From Diphasiastrum complanatum (taxonomy: Eukaryota > Streptophyta > Lycopodiopsida > Lycopodiales > Lycopodiaceae), in contig CM055104.1 of NCBI GenBank assembly GCA_029204225.1, forward strand, positions 48,186,451 through 48,250,450: a stretch of DNA of 64,000 nucleotides, given 5' to 3'. Each line of letters begins with the position of its first letter. The first letter of the stretch is position 1. Positions 9,253 through 20,150 of this stretch are shown here, piece after piece. The position numbers were made by a program, and so were the translations under genes. The notes beneath the pieces are model-generated. The model did no database searches and was not told the origin of the DNA. It saw only the letters and a program-made list of their open reading frames with translations.

Positions 9253-9735
9253 CTACACTATTAGCACACCAGCATGCATACACAAGATACCCATCTGCAA
9301 ACCCAGCCTGAAAAATTGATTAATCTTTACTAATTTACATAATTGCTTAAAAGCAATATGTCCGAAGGCAATAGGCTCTCCATTCAGGGCTCTCAACAGA
9401 TATCCCATATACTCTTGCTCTAATAAAAAGATAGAAGCAAGAGCAAAGTGTACAAAGCTTTTGAGATTGGGATCTCTGATGTAAGAGAGTTTATATTCTC
9501 GTTTCTCAAGGTAAGCTTCTTCCTGGAAAACTCCGCTCTCTGGGATGTAATCTAGCTTAGTAACTGGCATATTGTCGTCCATAGGCAATCCTAAGGCATG
9601 ACAGTAAAATCCTTCTGTAATAATAATTTCTTGATTGCGGACTATGGTAGAAATATGTCCTTCTTCTGTTTCACTCAAATTGTGGATCAGCTCATGGCAC
9701 AAGTCAGTAAGAATTACTGAGGGATCGAACTGAAA
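9253..9735 (-). pseudogene. Unrecognised ORF, N-terminal domain
   Basis: About 160 codons on the minus strand beginning near FDPSVILTDLCHELI and including FYCHALGLPMDD, LSYIRDPNLKSFVHFALA and LNGEPIAFGHIAFKQLC. An apparent start Met at 9771 is accidental: its first residues are the integrase zinc-finger tail read out of frame. The GLP-containing segment faintly recalls plant mobile/transposon-associated domains, but I cannot support that assignment. It is joined directly to the Gypsy integrase remnant, which suggests a deletion fused the two. Confidence 0.45.
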
Positions 9736-9737
9736 AA

Positions 9738-9964
9738 GGGTGCTAAGGGAATAATTGGAGTAAGCGGCCAATGTGTCACAAAGCTAGGTTTCCTCATGAT
9801 ATGCATCACATCTTTGAATGAATAATTTAACATCTCTGTAGACGGTAAGGGTGCTAAGGGAATGATTGGAGTAAGCGGCCAATGTGTCATGAAGCTAGGT
9901 TTTCCCATCCTCTGACATGCATCACATCTTTGAATGAATAATTTAACATCTTTGTAGATGGTAG
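9738..9964 (-). repeat. Tandem duplication of the integrase zinc-finger segment
   Basis: About 111 bp at 9738-9848 is repeated at 9849-9964 with a few differences. The intact copy reads as the HHCC-finger end (FIQRCDACQRMGKPS) followed by THWPLTPIIPLAP; the other copy has lost a few bases and its frame. It lies exactly where the Gypsy remnant stops. Confidence 0.85.
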
Positions 9965-10003
9965 GCCACCAATATTCAGCATTGAAAATCTTTCTGCAGT
10001 ATT

Positions 10004-10620
10004 TTAAAGAGCATAGTGACCCCCCGAATCTTCCTCATGTAATCCACTTATTGCAACGATTGTCTCAATTGGTTCAAAACATCGGCGGAGACTATCGTCA
10101 GCTCCTAATTTATACAATATTCTATTCACAATCGTATAAGGTCCTATCTTTGAAAGAAAAACAGTTTTTTGTTGTTTATTAAAATGTTCAAGATATATCT
10201 GGTCCTGTAAGAAGTTAATAATGTCCATATAAATTGATGTTTCCGATTGGACACGCATTATATATTCATCCAAAAATTCGTCAAAAATGAGTCCAAACTG
10301 ATTTTTCGTTTGGAGGCGGGATATATAATCAGATTTTGATGATCCTTGCCTCTTCTTAATTCTACTTCATTATTAAACTCATCTAATAATAATACCCAAC
10401 TAGCTACCCTACTCAAAAGATTAGGTTTATTCACTGAATGTTTCAATGCGTAGTGATCTACGTGAAAAACAAAAGGGTATCCTAAAAGATAATGTTAAAT
10501 TTCTTTACCGAATAAATCATCCCTAGTGCTTCTCGCTCTATAGCAGAATAATTCTTTTTTGATGCAACGAGTTGCCTACCCGCATAGTAAATTGGATAAT
10601 CTATATTTTGGTCATCTTTC
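10004..10620 (-). pseudogene. Gypsy RNase H and connection to integrase
   Basis: Decayed RNase H with the typical tail LLSRVASWVLLLDEF and GKDHQNL, then the link toward integrase (KLGADDSLRRCF, ISGLHEEDSGGHYA). It sits between the RT block and the zinc-finger repeats. Several frame changes separate the pieces, so no functional product is expected. Confidence 0.75.
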
Positions 10621-10623
10621 TGA

Positions 10624-12055
10624 CTAAGCACTACACCTATTGCAAACGATGATGGAGTCTACATATACATGGAACTTTTTAGCCCAATTTGGAGGACTAA
10701 CCCCAGTGGCTTCTACTAATGACTGTTTCAATTGATCAAAGGCTTGCTGATGGTTCTGTGACCAATGGTACTCAACAAACTTTTTTAATAAACTTGTTAA
10801 AGGAGTTACTATTATGGCATAATCTTTAATTATCCTATGATAATAACCTACATGTCCTAGAAAACCTCTAAGCTCTCTTAAATTGGTTGGTTCTAATAAC
10901 TCTAAAATCATTTTTACTTTTTCGATGTCGGCTTGTATACCGTCCTTCAAAATTTTATGTCCTAATAGGATGCCTTCCCTCATCCCGAAGTAACACTTGG
11001 CTGGATGCAATTCAAGAGATGTCTCTTGACATCTTCTCAATGTTTTCTCTAATGCGTCTAAATGGTCTTTAGTTGATGAATAGACACAAAAGTCATCCAT
11101 AAAAATTTCTAAAAAGTTCTTTAAAAAATTTTGAAAAATATTTGTCATCACACGTTGGAATGTGGCAGGTGCACCAAAGGGCATTCGCTTATACACGTAC
11201 GTCCCCCAATCAGTTTTATACGGTGGTCTTGGGTCTATTTTCCTCCTTGATAAAAACTTGGTTATAACCTGAGAATCCATCTAAAAAGCTATAATGTTCA
11301 TGACCAGCTACCTGGTCAAGAATAGTATCTATATACGGTAGAGGATGATGATCCTTTGCCATAGCAGCATTTAGTTTCCTAAAATCTTGGCAAACTCTAA
11401 TCATGCCCATCTTCTTCTTAGGTACTATAACTATTGGTGACTCCCACTCACTGCTTAGAACATGATATATAATACCCGCTCTAAGACATCTATCTAATTT
11501 GTCTTTTATTAACATGGGGTACTTTGGATTCAATCTATATTGGCGCTGCCTAATAGGTATTGTTCCCTGAATAAGATCTATTCTATGTTCGTCCCATTTG
11601 ACTGGTATTCCTATTAAATCATCCATCGACCAAGCAAATACATTTTGGTATTTTTGAACAAATAATATATACTCTTCATGTTCTTGGTCCGATTGGTGTT
11701 TATATAGATTCAAAATCTTACCTTCATTAATTTCTATTTCTACATAATCTATTTTATCTACCATCCCTTCAGTCAGACTTGCTCTGGTTCCACATAGAAC
11801 TTCCCTTGACTCAGATATTGTTGGTATTTTCTCATCCTCGTCAATCTCATAGCATTCTATGAAATTGATCCAAGATTCAGCAAGTCTAGCTAATTCCTCA
11901 CCCCATCTCAAAAGGTGACCCCCTATTGGACTGGCTGTGAAAATACCTGAAAAAAATATCTGTTTGGTAGACCAATTTATAATAGCATCTGCTTGATATA
12001 GCCATGTTCTTCCAAATAATATTGAATAAGGTGGTGTATTTGTGAAAATTATCAA
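10624..12055 (-). pseudogene. Gypsy protease end and reverse transcriptase
   Basis: Two overlapping minus frames (11216-12055 and 10624-11280) that together form the end of the aspartic protease domain (GRTWLYQADAIINW), the spacer, and RT: SPIVIVPKKK, RVCQDFRKLN, the first catalytic segment FLDGFSGYNQ (Asp at the usual place), MPFGAPATFQR and the catalytic box FMDDFCVYSS, a variant of YIDD. A frameshift at about 11250 splits RT in two. RT tail motifs (LRGFLGHVGYYHR) follow. Confidence 0.88.
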
Positions 12056-12785
12056 ATCCTCCTATCTTCCTATCTCGAGTTTGGGGCCAAAGAAATTCGA
12101 CATGACTGATTTAGGAGCTATCCATTCTTTGCTAGGAATTCACATTACTAGAAATAGACTTCAAAAGAAGATCTATTTTAGCCAACAGGCATATCTAAAA
12201 GGCATTTTAGAAAAATTTCATATGTGTGATTGCAAACCAATTGATACTCCAATGGATCCAAATATAGTACTGACTAAACCTTCTTGTGATGAGACTGATA
12301 GTGAAGTACTTGACTTAGCGAAGTACCCTTATCATTCACTAATCAGATCTCTAATGTATGCAATGTTGTGTACTAGACCAAAATTAGCATACACTGTTAG
12401 CATGTTAAGTCAATTCATGTCTAATCCTAGGATCTCTCATTGGAAAGCATTAAAGAGAGTGATGAGATATATTCAGGGAAGTTTAGATCACATTTTATGT
12501 TATGATGGAAATGCTATCGACCCACTCGTCCTGCAAGGCCACTCCGACTCAGATTGGGGAGGAACAGTCTCTACCAGAAAATCTACCTCCGGGTTCTGTT
12601 TCTATCTGGCAGAGGGACTGAATTTGTGGACCTCAAGGAAGCAAAAATCAGTTGCGCTTTCTTTGACAGAGGAAGAGTACATCACAACATGTCAAGCTTT
12701 GAAAGAAGCTATATGGATCAAGTTATTACTTCACGACTTGCATCACACTCAATTCAATACTACCATTCTATGTGACAACTTGAGT
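12056..12785 (+). pseudogene. Copia RT C-terminus and RNase H fragment
   Basis: A plus-strand piece of a Copia polyprotein of a lineage different from A and B: FDMTDLGAIHSLLGI, TRPKLAYTVSMLSQF, HSDSDWGGTVSTRKSTSGF and LCDNLS. RNase H acidic positions in DSDWGG are kept; the conserved STAEAEY is altered to LTEEEY. It is cut at the third RNase H block, just before the LTR of element H, and on the left by the Gypsy remnant. Confidence 0.88.
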
Positions 12786-12803
12786 TATTTCCACTATATT
12801 TCA

Positions 12804-13466
12804 TGTTGTACATAAAAGGTATGTGAATTGAGTACATAACCTTCTAGTATAGGTCAGATTTGAGTTAGGTAGATTCAATTTTGATGACATGCAGAAGTTT
12901 AGATAGCATGCAATGTCATACTGTATGCATGCAAGCCACATGCAAGCCACATCCAATCAGTGCATGCAACATGCAAAGTAGTTTCTGTGATCTACACATG
13001 TCTAGGCAATTTTATGAGTTGACATGCAGTACATGCAACATCCATGCATGTAGTTACACATGTGGATCTCTGGTAGGTGAATTGGTTTAGTTAAGTGGAC
13101 TTTCCATGCAACTCCACTGTAGGAATTCGAGTCTCTCTCATGTAGAGAAAGTTGGCATGTTTTGCCATATTGTGAATAATGAGATTTTGGTAATCTAGAC
13201 TCATTCTCTCTCTACCCTAGTTCTTTTTCATTCATATTCTCTCTCTACCCCAGAGCAGGCTGTTTTTCCTATACTGAGCACTTAGAATTATTTCTGACAT
13301 TCAATTCTCATAGTGAGAAGTTAGATTTTTTCATCAGATGTATGCCATTGTGCTCTTGTCATAGATTTTTCAAGTATACTATTCTCTGATCTCTTGTGCA
13401 ATGAAAACACCTCAGTAAGATCTTGTAGGGTGTGTGGTGAAGTTCACATATGCGAAAAACTTCACA
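12804..13466 (+). repeat. Copia H 5' LTR
   Basis: Inferred as TG...CA (TGTTGTACATAAA to ACTTCACA) ending directly at a PBS. The right end is firm; the left end is an estimate because no second copy is visible. The LTR holds ten CATGCA words between 12888 and 13110. Confidence 0.6.
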
Positions 13467-13479
13467 TGGTATCAGAGCT
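13467..13479 (+). other. Primer-binding site of Copia H (initiator Met tRNA type)
   Basis: TGGTATCAGAGCT immediately follows the LTR. This is the standard plant Copia site complementary to the 3' end of initiator-Met tRNA. Confidence 0.88.
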
Positions 13480-14279
13480 TCATGCTTTGAAGAGGTGAGG
13501 GTGTATACATCAGAACTTCAATGATTTTGCTTGCAGGAATCGGAGTTGGGAGAGGGATTCAAACTCATTGAGAGACAAACTATCTGTGGATCATAAGTGG
13601 ATCAAAACGAGCCTGATCTGCTCCAGCAGAGCCCTGTACGGACAGAGAGCTCACACGTGTGAAATCAGCCCTCATTGATTGAGTGCTACTTCTCAAGATT
13701 TGATTCAAATTTGATGTTCTATGGCTTGTTGGATAGGTATTGAAGAGTAGAATGTGTTGCTTGTGCTCTAAATCAATTTGATTTGTTTTTGGAAGAGTTT
13801 TAGGCAATCAGAGAGTTCAAGAGGGTACTCAACTCGTGGGATATGCAAAGTGAGCACACTATTGATAGTGAAAATTGATGAAAATGGTGAAAAAAATTGG
13901 CACTCGACATAGTGGTAGTGAGAGGGTGTTATTAGTTTCAATCAAGTAGAATTGGATAGAAGTGAGTGTTCTAAGGTCTTAGACTTTTCATTTCACACAA
14001 ATTACTGTGTTTGAGTTGAAAGTAAGTTCCTAGAGAGTTTTTTAGTTCTTTGAAACTCATGGGAGAGATAGACTTCTTACTTGCATGTGCTTCTTTTTAG
14101 TGACTGAAGCAAGATCCAATTTCAAGATAGATTGATTTTCTGTGTTGAGAATTTGTTCTCACATCTGTTGCTAGATTTCATAGGCTGGATCAATATCAGT
14201 GTTAGATCCTAGATTCAGATAGTAAGCAACGTCCTTTCAACTCCATTTTTTATCATTACTAGAATTTCTCATTAGGAAG
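13480..14279 (+). other. Copia H untranslated leader
   Basis: An 800-nt leader between PBS and gag with no coding frame. It contains the palindrome CACACGTGTG at about 13653, shared with other Copia LTRs and leaders here. Confidence 0.65.
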
Positions 14280-15180
14280 ATGTCTTCATCTGGTTCACAT
14301 TTCTTGGAGCAGAATGAGAGATTAACATCTTCCAATTATGCAATGTGGAAGATCAGAATGGAATCATTATTGATTCTACAAGATGTAATGGATATTGTGA
14401 GTGGAGCTGAGGAAGAACCTGCTGCACCTAATGAAGCTGCAGCATTTCACAAAAGAACCAGAATTGCCCTTCATTTCATAAAAATGAATGTAACCAATGA
14501 AGTGTTAAGAGAGATTAGTACATGCACCACTGCCAAGGAAGCTTAGGATACTCTAAAAACAATCTATGAAATCAAGAATACTTCTAGATTGCTTACACTT
14601 AGAAACCAGATATTTCTAAGTTATCAGAGAGTAGATGAGAGTGCTTCATCATATGTCATGAGAGTTAAGGATCTTCATCAAGAGTTAGCTAGTATTGGTG
14701 ATGCTCTTAAGAGCACTGAACTTGTTCAAGTAGCCCTAAATGGACTTAGAGATGAGTATGACAATATTGTGCAGACTTATGTTGTCAGGGAGGACCTTCC
14801 ATCCTTGGAGACATTGCAAGGTGTTCTCATTGCTGAAGAAGGCAGGCAAGAGAACAAGATGTTGAGGATCAACAGACTTTCATTGAAAGATGGTGGAGAT
14901 GACAAAGCACTCTTCATCAGAGACAAGTCAAGAGGCAAGGGCAAAGGACAACAACACTTCAAGAAGGACAAAGCCAAAGAAGGTAGTAGTGAGGATTAGT
15001 TCTCACAAGTTGCAACATCCAGTGGCAAGAAGAAATTTTCAAAGATCAAGTGTTTTTTCTGTGGCAAGAAAGGACACTATGCATCAAACTGTTTCAAGAA
15101 GAAGAACCAATCTAAGCAAGCTAACCTTACTAATGAGGATAAGTGTAAGGGTGTTGAGAGTGAAAGAGAGGATTCAGTAA
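14280..15180 (+). pseudogene. Copia H gag with zinc knuckle
   Basis: Gag forms the particle that packages element RNA. It begins MSSSGSHFLEQNERLTSSN, close to the gags of B, J and K in this window. A TAG at about 14545 replaces a conserved Trp, and another TAG ends the second open part at 14999. Beyond it the CCHC knuckle CFFCGKKGHYASNC (about 15055-15096) is intact. Only a few point lesions separate it from an open frame. Confidence 0.88.
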
Positions 15181-15189
15181 TGATGTCTA

Positions 15190-15572
15190 CTTTTTAATCT
15201 TTTTCTTTTAAGAATGAAGAAGTCTGGTGGATAGATAGTGGGGCTAGTTCCCATATGTCTAGTTCTAGGAACTCTTTCACTAGTCTCATGCCATATCTAG
15301 GTGCAAAAAGATAAATCTATATTGATAATGATGTAGAGTGTAGGATTGAAGGAATGGGCAGTATTCCACTACATGCATCATCATCGAAATCTTTTTGCTT
15401 ACATAATGTACTTTATGTACCTAGATTGACCAAAGTGTAGGACAGTTGTTTGATAATGGATTGGATGTCAAGTTTCAAGTTGACAAGTGTATAATCTCAA
15501 GAGAAAATGAAGTTATTGCTAGAGGATCTAGAGTTGGTAAGTTGTACAAACTAGATTCTCTCTATCACACTG
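15190..15572 (+). pseudogene. Copia H protease and start of pre-integrase
   Basis: The aspartic protease signature WWIDSGASSHM is present near 15220-15255, followed by the long strand-rich region to VGKLYKLD near 15540. One stop lies near 15313 and a short deletion near 15435. The element then breaks off at the LINE; no integrase or RT of H was found in the window. Confidence 0.82.
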
Positions 15573-16383
15573 GAGGATGGCACACATACAACAAAATTTT
15601 GTTTTGTGCATGCTAAAAATACCCCACAGGAGAGAGCATTTTTATGGGAAGAACTGACTGAAATGCGAAGAGATTTAGTCATTATTGGGGATTTCAACAT
15701 GGCTGAATTCAGGAGAGACAGATACAAAGAAAAAGAAAATATTATAAGGGGCCTAGAGTTGGAGAAATTGCTGAAACTAAGGGCTAACCTCAACCTAGTA
15801 GAATTGCAAGGAGATGAGGAATTCACTTGGTCTAATCAACAAAGCGGGGAGAACCTCAAGATGGCTAGACTAGATAGGGGATACCTCTCTGAAGACTTGA
15901 GAGACAGGTGAAACATCATGGAGTATCAGAGCTATCAGGACTTCCTCTTCTCAGATCACAAGCCCATCCTCTTCACTCTTGCACAAGAAGCAAGGCCTAC
16001 GAGTTATGGTTGGTTTAGGACTGATCCTAAACTGCTGGAGAAGAAGGGCACCAAAGAATGCATCCAGGACATTTGGAAAAGGGCCTATAGCATGAGAGGG
16101 TCATCCACAAAAAGATGGATAGGTGCAATCAAGGCTACCTAGAGCTACCTTGCCAAACTCAACAAGGAAATCTCTCTGAGAAGGAGAATTGCAAGAGCAA
16201 CACTTTTCAGGAAAGTAAGAGACCTGGAGGCTTAGGTTAAGGCAATGAGGATTTGAGAGCTGAAGTAGTGGCTGAAAAATCCAAGATTAAAGCTCTAGAG
16301 GAAGAGAGTCTAGAGCATCTACAGAAATTCCTTCGAGATTGGTGGGCAAACAAGGGAGATAGACCTGCTAAGGAGGTCTTCAA
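15573..16383 (+). pseudogene. LINE ORF2, endonuclease part
   Basis: Non-LTR retrotransposon ORF2 of the plant L1 type. It reads EEP endonuclease motifs in order: VIIGDFNMAE (GDFN), ARLDRGYL (LDR) and FSDHKPI (SDH), then the helical linker toward RT. Stops at about 15909, 16140 and 16233 break the frame. It ends at 16383 with the TTCAA duplication of Copia J and resumes at 28294. Upstream LINE ORF1 is absent, so the copy is 5' truncated, as LINEs usually are. Confidence 0.88.
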
Positions 16384-17160
16384 TGATAAAATTTTAGTTT
16401 TTAGGACAACAATCATTGTACTTAACAATCATAGAGAGTTATTGGTTGCTTAATCAATGGATCTATCAAGTTCTACACATTGAATCTTGATCTAGATTCA
16501 CTACACTTAGATTTAAGCAAGAGCAATGGATAAACACATCATAAATTAGTGAGAGCGGCCTCACACGTGTGGAGTACTGTCCACAATACAACCTGGACCT
16601 GAAACAACAAGTACTATAGTTCTTGATAGCAATCATTCATAGAAATCACAATTCTAATGACTAGAAATCTCACAAAAGTGTAAAATGCAAAAGTCTCATC
16701 AATCTCATTAGCAAAATGATGATCCTTTTATGAATCAAGTAAATCCACAAGTCTGGTACAGTCCAGCAGGTCTTCACACGTGTGAAGAGTGCCACATCAC
16801 CTAGAATGTAGAAATATTCTCTACAAAACAGGATCTAAGGAAAATGGTCAACTCTTATCTTCTAGAACTCTATACACAAGTGTGAACATCCACTTGACAT
16901 GTGGGAGCATTTACTCATGCACATGCAAGGAAAAACTAATTTCTAGGTGACTAGTCAACTTGACTAAAAACTAGTCATATCATGTTCACACTAACTAGAT
17001 TGATACAAAATCAAATTAGATATATACAAGTATGAAAAGTACTTTCTTTCACACGTGGAAACAGGCTCCACATGTGTGAAATCAGATCTATAACATTGTT
17101 CTAATGATTGATCTTTATTTACAATAAACAATGTCAAGTGAGAAGTGACAATTTTCCACA
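16384..17160 (-). repeat. Copia J 3' LTR (777 bp)
   Basis: Runs TGATAAAATTTTAG to TTTTCCACA (plus strand) and is bounded inward by the polypurine tract complement CTCCTCCTCA. It carries CACACGTGTG palindromes near 16562 and 16774. It lacks a segment of about 80 bp that is present in the right LTR. Confidence 0.95.
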
Positions 17161-17167
17161 CTCCTCC

Positions 17168-18040
17168 TCACTTCTCACTTGGCAAATCTAATGTACATCT
17201 ATCTACAATTCCAAGAGCATATCTTAACTTGAAAAATGGGTCTTTGGACAATGGCTTGGTTAAGATATCAGCTATGCATTCGGATGATGGTACATGATGT
17301 AGTTGCACCTCCTTGGATTGTACCTTCTCCCTCACAAAGTGGTGAGCTATCTCAATATGCTTTGTTCTAGCATGGAAGATAGGATTTGAAGCTATTTGTT
17401 GAGAAGCTTGATTGTCACAAAATATGTAAGGGATCTCCTCGGCCTCTAGCACATGTAGCTCCATCAAGAGTCTTCTTAGCCATAGGAGCTCTTTGGTTGT
17501 TGAAGTCAATGCCTTGTACTCGGCTTCACAAGAAGATAGTGAGATAGTATCTTGCTTTTTGGAAAGCCAAGATATTACTCCTCCACAAAGAAATGTTGCA
17601 AATGCACTAATGGACTTTCTATTTATCTTGTCGCCTGCAAAATCTAAATCTGAGTAGGCTCTCAAGTGCAAATTAGATCCTTCATAAATTATGCCAAAAA
17701 ATCTAGTACTAGAGACATATCTAAGTACTCTCTTGGCACTTTTCCAATGATGAACTGAAGGAGCTTGCATACTTTGATTCAACTTGCTTACACAAAAACT
17801 TAAGTCAGGTCTAGTGATGGTTAAATATATTAGAGAGCCTATAAGCTTTTTAAAGAGGGTGATGTCCTCAAAGGATGCTTCATCACCTTCACTAGTTGTT
17901 TTCACAACATGCTCCATAGGGGTGTCAATCCCCTTACAATCTTTCATACCAAACCTTTCAAGAATGGAAGTAGCATACTTAGATTGACTTATGAAAGTAC
18001 AATTGCTACAAGTATGATTTTCTTCTAATGCATCATGCTC
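17168..18040 (-). pseudogene. Copia J RNase H and C-terminal RT
   Basis: A long open minus frame with FISQSKYATSIL, TPMEHVVK, TRPDLSFCV, YSDLDFAGDK (second Asp of the usual DSD replaced by Leu-Asp), SSCEAEYKAL, and HARTKHIEIAHHFVREK, ending near a normal Copia C-terminus. The frame continues directly into the polyprotein linker at its N side because the RT core is deleted. The RNase H domain is otherwise the best kept one in this locus. Confidence 0.88.
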
Positions 18041-18625
18041 TACTTGCATTGCATCTCTCCAAACTTTAGATCTATATGCTCCTTCAAAAGATGATGGTTC
18101 TTCAAGCAATGTAGCTAAGAAAGAGTAAGAGGTAGAAGATGTAGAGTCTTCCTTTTGCTTTCCCTTGTCCACATAGGTGAGCTTTGAGAGCTCGACCTTG
18201 CTTCTTGATGATCTTCTTGGCTCCCTTTGACTAGGATCCTTGTCTCCATCCTCGGATTTGTCAAGATCTTTCTCGGGTTTGTCAAGATCCTCCTCGGTTT
18301 TGTCAAGATCCAGAATGCACAATGGTTAGATCCATTAGACAAGCTCTTAGAAAATTGTGACTCATCAAAAAGTACATCCTTGCTTACCTTTACTTTCTTG
18401 GATATAGGATCATATATCCTATAGCCCTTGTTGTTTTCTCCATAGCCAACCAAAATCCCTTTGAAGGAGGTAGCATCTTCCTTCCTTCTTGTCTCCAAAG
18501 GTATGTGGACATAACAAATACATCCAAAGATCTTAAAGTCTTTTACATTGGGTTTCTTACCAAACAAAGCTTGATAAGGTGAGATCCCATCAATAGCACT
18601 AGTAGGAAGTCTATTACACAAGTAG
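18041..18625 (-). pseudogene. Copia J integrase C-terminus and linker fused to late RT
   Basis: Contains the integrase tail (SPYQALFGKKP, FKIFGCICYVHIPL, VSKDVLFDE), a linker of repeated Asp/Lys heptads (DKTEEDLDKPEKDLDK) and PRRSSRSKVE, then the first RT residues (WRDAMQVEHDALEEN). At about 18010-18020 it jumps straight to CTFISQSKY, past the RT fingers and the YVDD box, which are absent. Confidence 0.85.
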
Positions 18626-19036
18626 TTAGCACATGTTATAGCTTCTCCTCAAAATGAGATGGGAAGTGATGCATTCAAGTCTTAAAGACTTTGCACACTC
18701 ACATAGACTCCTATTTTTCCTCTCGGCCACCCCATTTTGTTGGGGGGTGTAGGAACAAGTGTATTGCAATTTAATGCCATTGATCTCACAAAAGTCTTTC
18801 GTTTTATTGGAGGTGTACTCTCCTCCATTATCACATCTTAGTGCTTTGATGGAAGTACTAAGTTGCTTCTCAAGTAGAGACTTAATCTTAATGAAAGCTT
18901 CATAAACAAGACTTTTCTTTGATAGTAACTCAATCCATGTGAGTCTAGTACAATCATCTATAAAAGTTACATACATCAAGGCACCTCCATTACTTGCATG
19001 TGAAAAACTATGTACATTAGAATGTATGAGATCCAA
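18626..19036 (-). pseudogene. Copia J integrase core
   Basis: The DDE catalytic domain: the first Asp in YVTFIDDCTRLTW, the second in RCDNGGEYTS, and the Glu in NGVAERKNRSL. All three acidic residues are present. The frame ends near 18626 within the region after the Glu and shifts relative to the C-terminal block. Confidence 0.86.
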
Positions 19037-19066
19037 GGGAGAGGGAGATCTTGATGAAGATCTCTT

Positions 19067-20145
19067 CTAAGAAAATTTGTGTGACTTTGGAAGGCCACAT
19101 GCCTCACACATCTTTCCACACTTCTTGAAAGCTCTTGGTAGGCCGAGAGCTAGTTCCTTGCTTGCCATTGACTCCATAAATTGAAGATTAGGATGGCCTA
19201 ATCTTTTATGCCAAAGCTCCAATTGAGATATCTCCTCCCTAGCCAAGTTCACACTTTCATTTGCAACATTGGCATCCAACTTGAAAAGTCTACCTTGCTT
19301 AATGCCACTAGCTATGCACTTATCATTTTTCAAGATGGAACAAACTCCATTCTTGAAATGTACGTCTAGTCCATTGTCCATTGTCCATTAATTGTCCTAC
19401 ACTAAGCAAGTTTCTTGAAATGGTAGGAACATACAAAACATTATCTAGATCTATCCTTTTAGATGTGCCTAAGCAAAGAGGAATAGATCCTATGCCATCT
19501 ATCTTGCATTCTTGATCACTAGCAGTGTATATTGACTTCTTAGAGTCATTACAAGATAGAAGAGTAGAAAAATAATGCTTGTTAAAAGACATGTGGGAAC
19601 TAGCCCCACTATCTATCCACCATGTGTCTTGACTTGAAGTTGGTGTAGATGCAACCATTAAGGATGTGTTGAATCCATCCTCATCTTCTTCCTCTTGAGC
19701 AATGTTCCCTTGATCTCCATTGGCTTGTTGATTCTTCTTCAAGTAGCATTCTGAGGCAAAGTGTCCTTTCTTCCCACAAAAGAAACACTTGAGCTTTGCC
19801 TTGTTCTTCACCTTGCCTTTGGAAGTAGATCCTCCATTCTTCATCTCGGCCTCCTTGCCTTGATTCTTCTTAAATGGATGTTTTTTCTTCTTGCCTTTGG
19901 ATGTAAAGTTTGCTTTCTCCTCTCCTCCATTATGTGACATGTCATCCATTCTTGTCTTGAGGTGTAGAAGTCTACTCTCCTCGGCCACAAGAACATTACA
20001 CAACTTTTCAATGGATGGAAGAGTGTCTTGAATAGCAAATGATTGGACTAAGTTGGTGAACCATCACCTAGGCCATTCAATATGATTTGTACTAGCTCTT
20101 GATCTTGTATCTTCTCTCCTATTGCACTCAATTCCTTGTTAAGAG
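19067..20145 (-). pseudogene. Copia J gag C-terminus, protease and pre-integrase
   Basis: Minus order: gag end with the CCHC knuckle CFFCGKKGHFASEC (about 19750-19790), protease WWIDSGASSHMS (about 19595-19630), and the pre-integrase finger block LWHKRLGHPNLQF (near 19190-19230) with CEACGLPKSHKFS. A small duplicated or shifted segment near 19370-19385 breaks the frame. The gag N-terminus is on the far side of K, at 26448-26838. Confidence 0.87.
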
Positions 20146-20150
20146 ATTTG

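Larger units (their letters stand above)
9738..12055 (-). mobile_element. Gypsy pol remnant (Tat/Athila-like)
   Basis: A Ty3/gypsy pol segment on the minus strand in the order protease end, RT, RNase H, integrase zinc finger, with no LTR or gag attached. The integrase catalytic core is missing. The right edge abuts a plus-strand Copia fragment at about 12056, and the left edge abuts the unrecognised ORF. The clade call rests on the GRTWLYQADAI and MPFGAPATFQR motifs and is tentative. Confidence 0.82.

Noticed and set aside
9736-9771. ATG at 9771 as the start of the unknown ORF
   Set aside because: The first residues are the integrase zinc-finger tail read out of frame; the protein-like sequence begins only near 9735.
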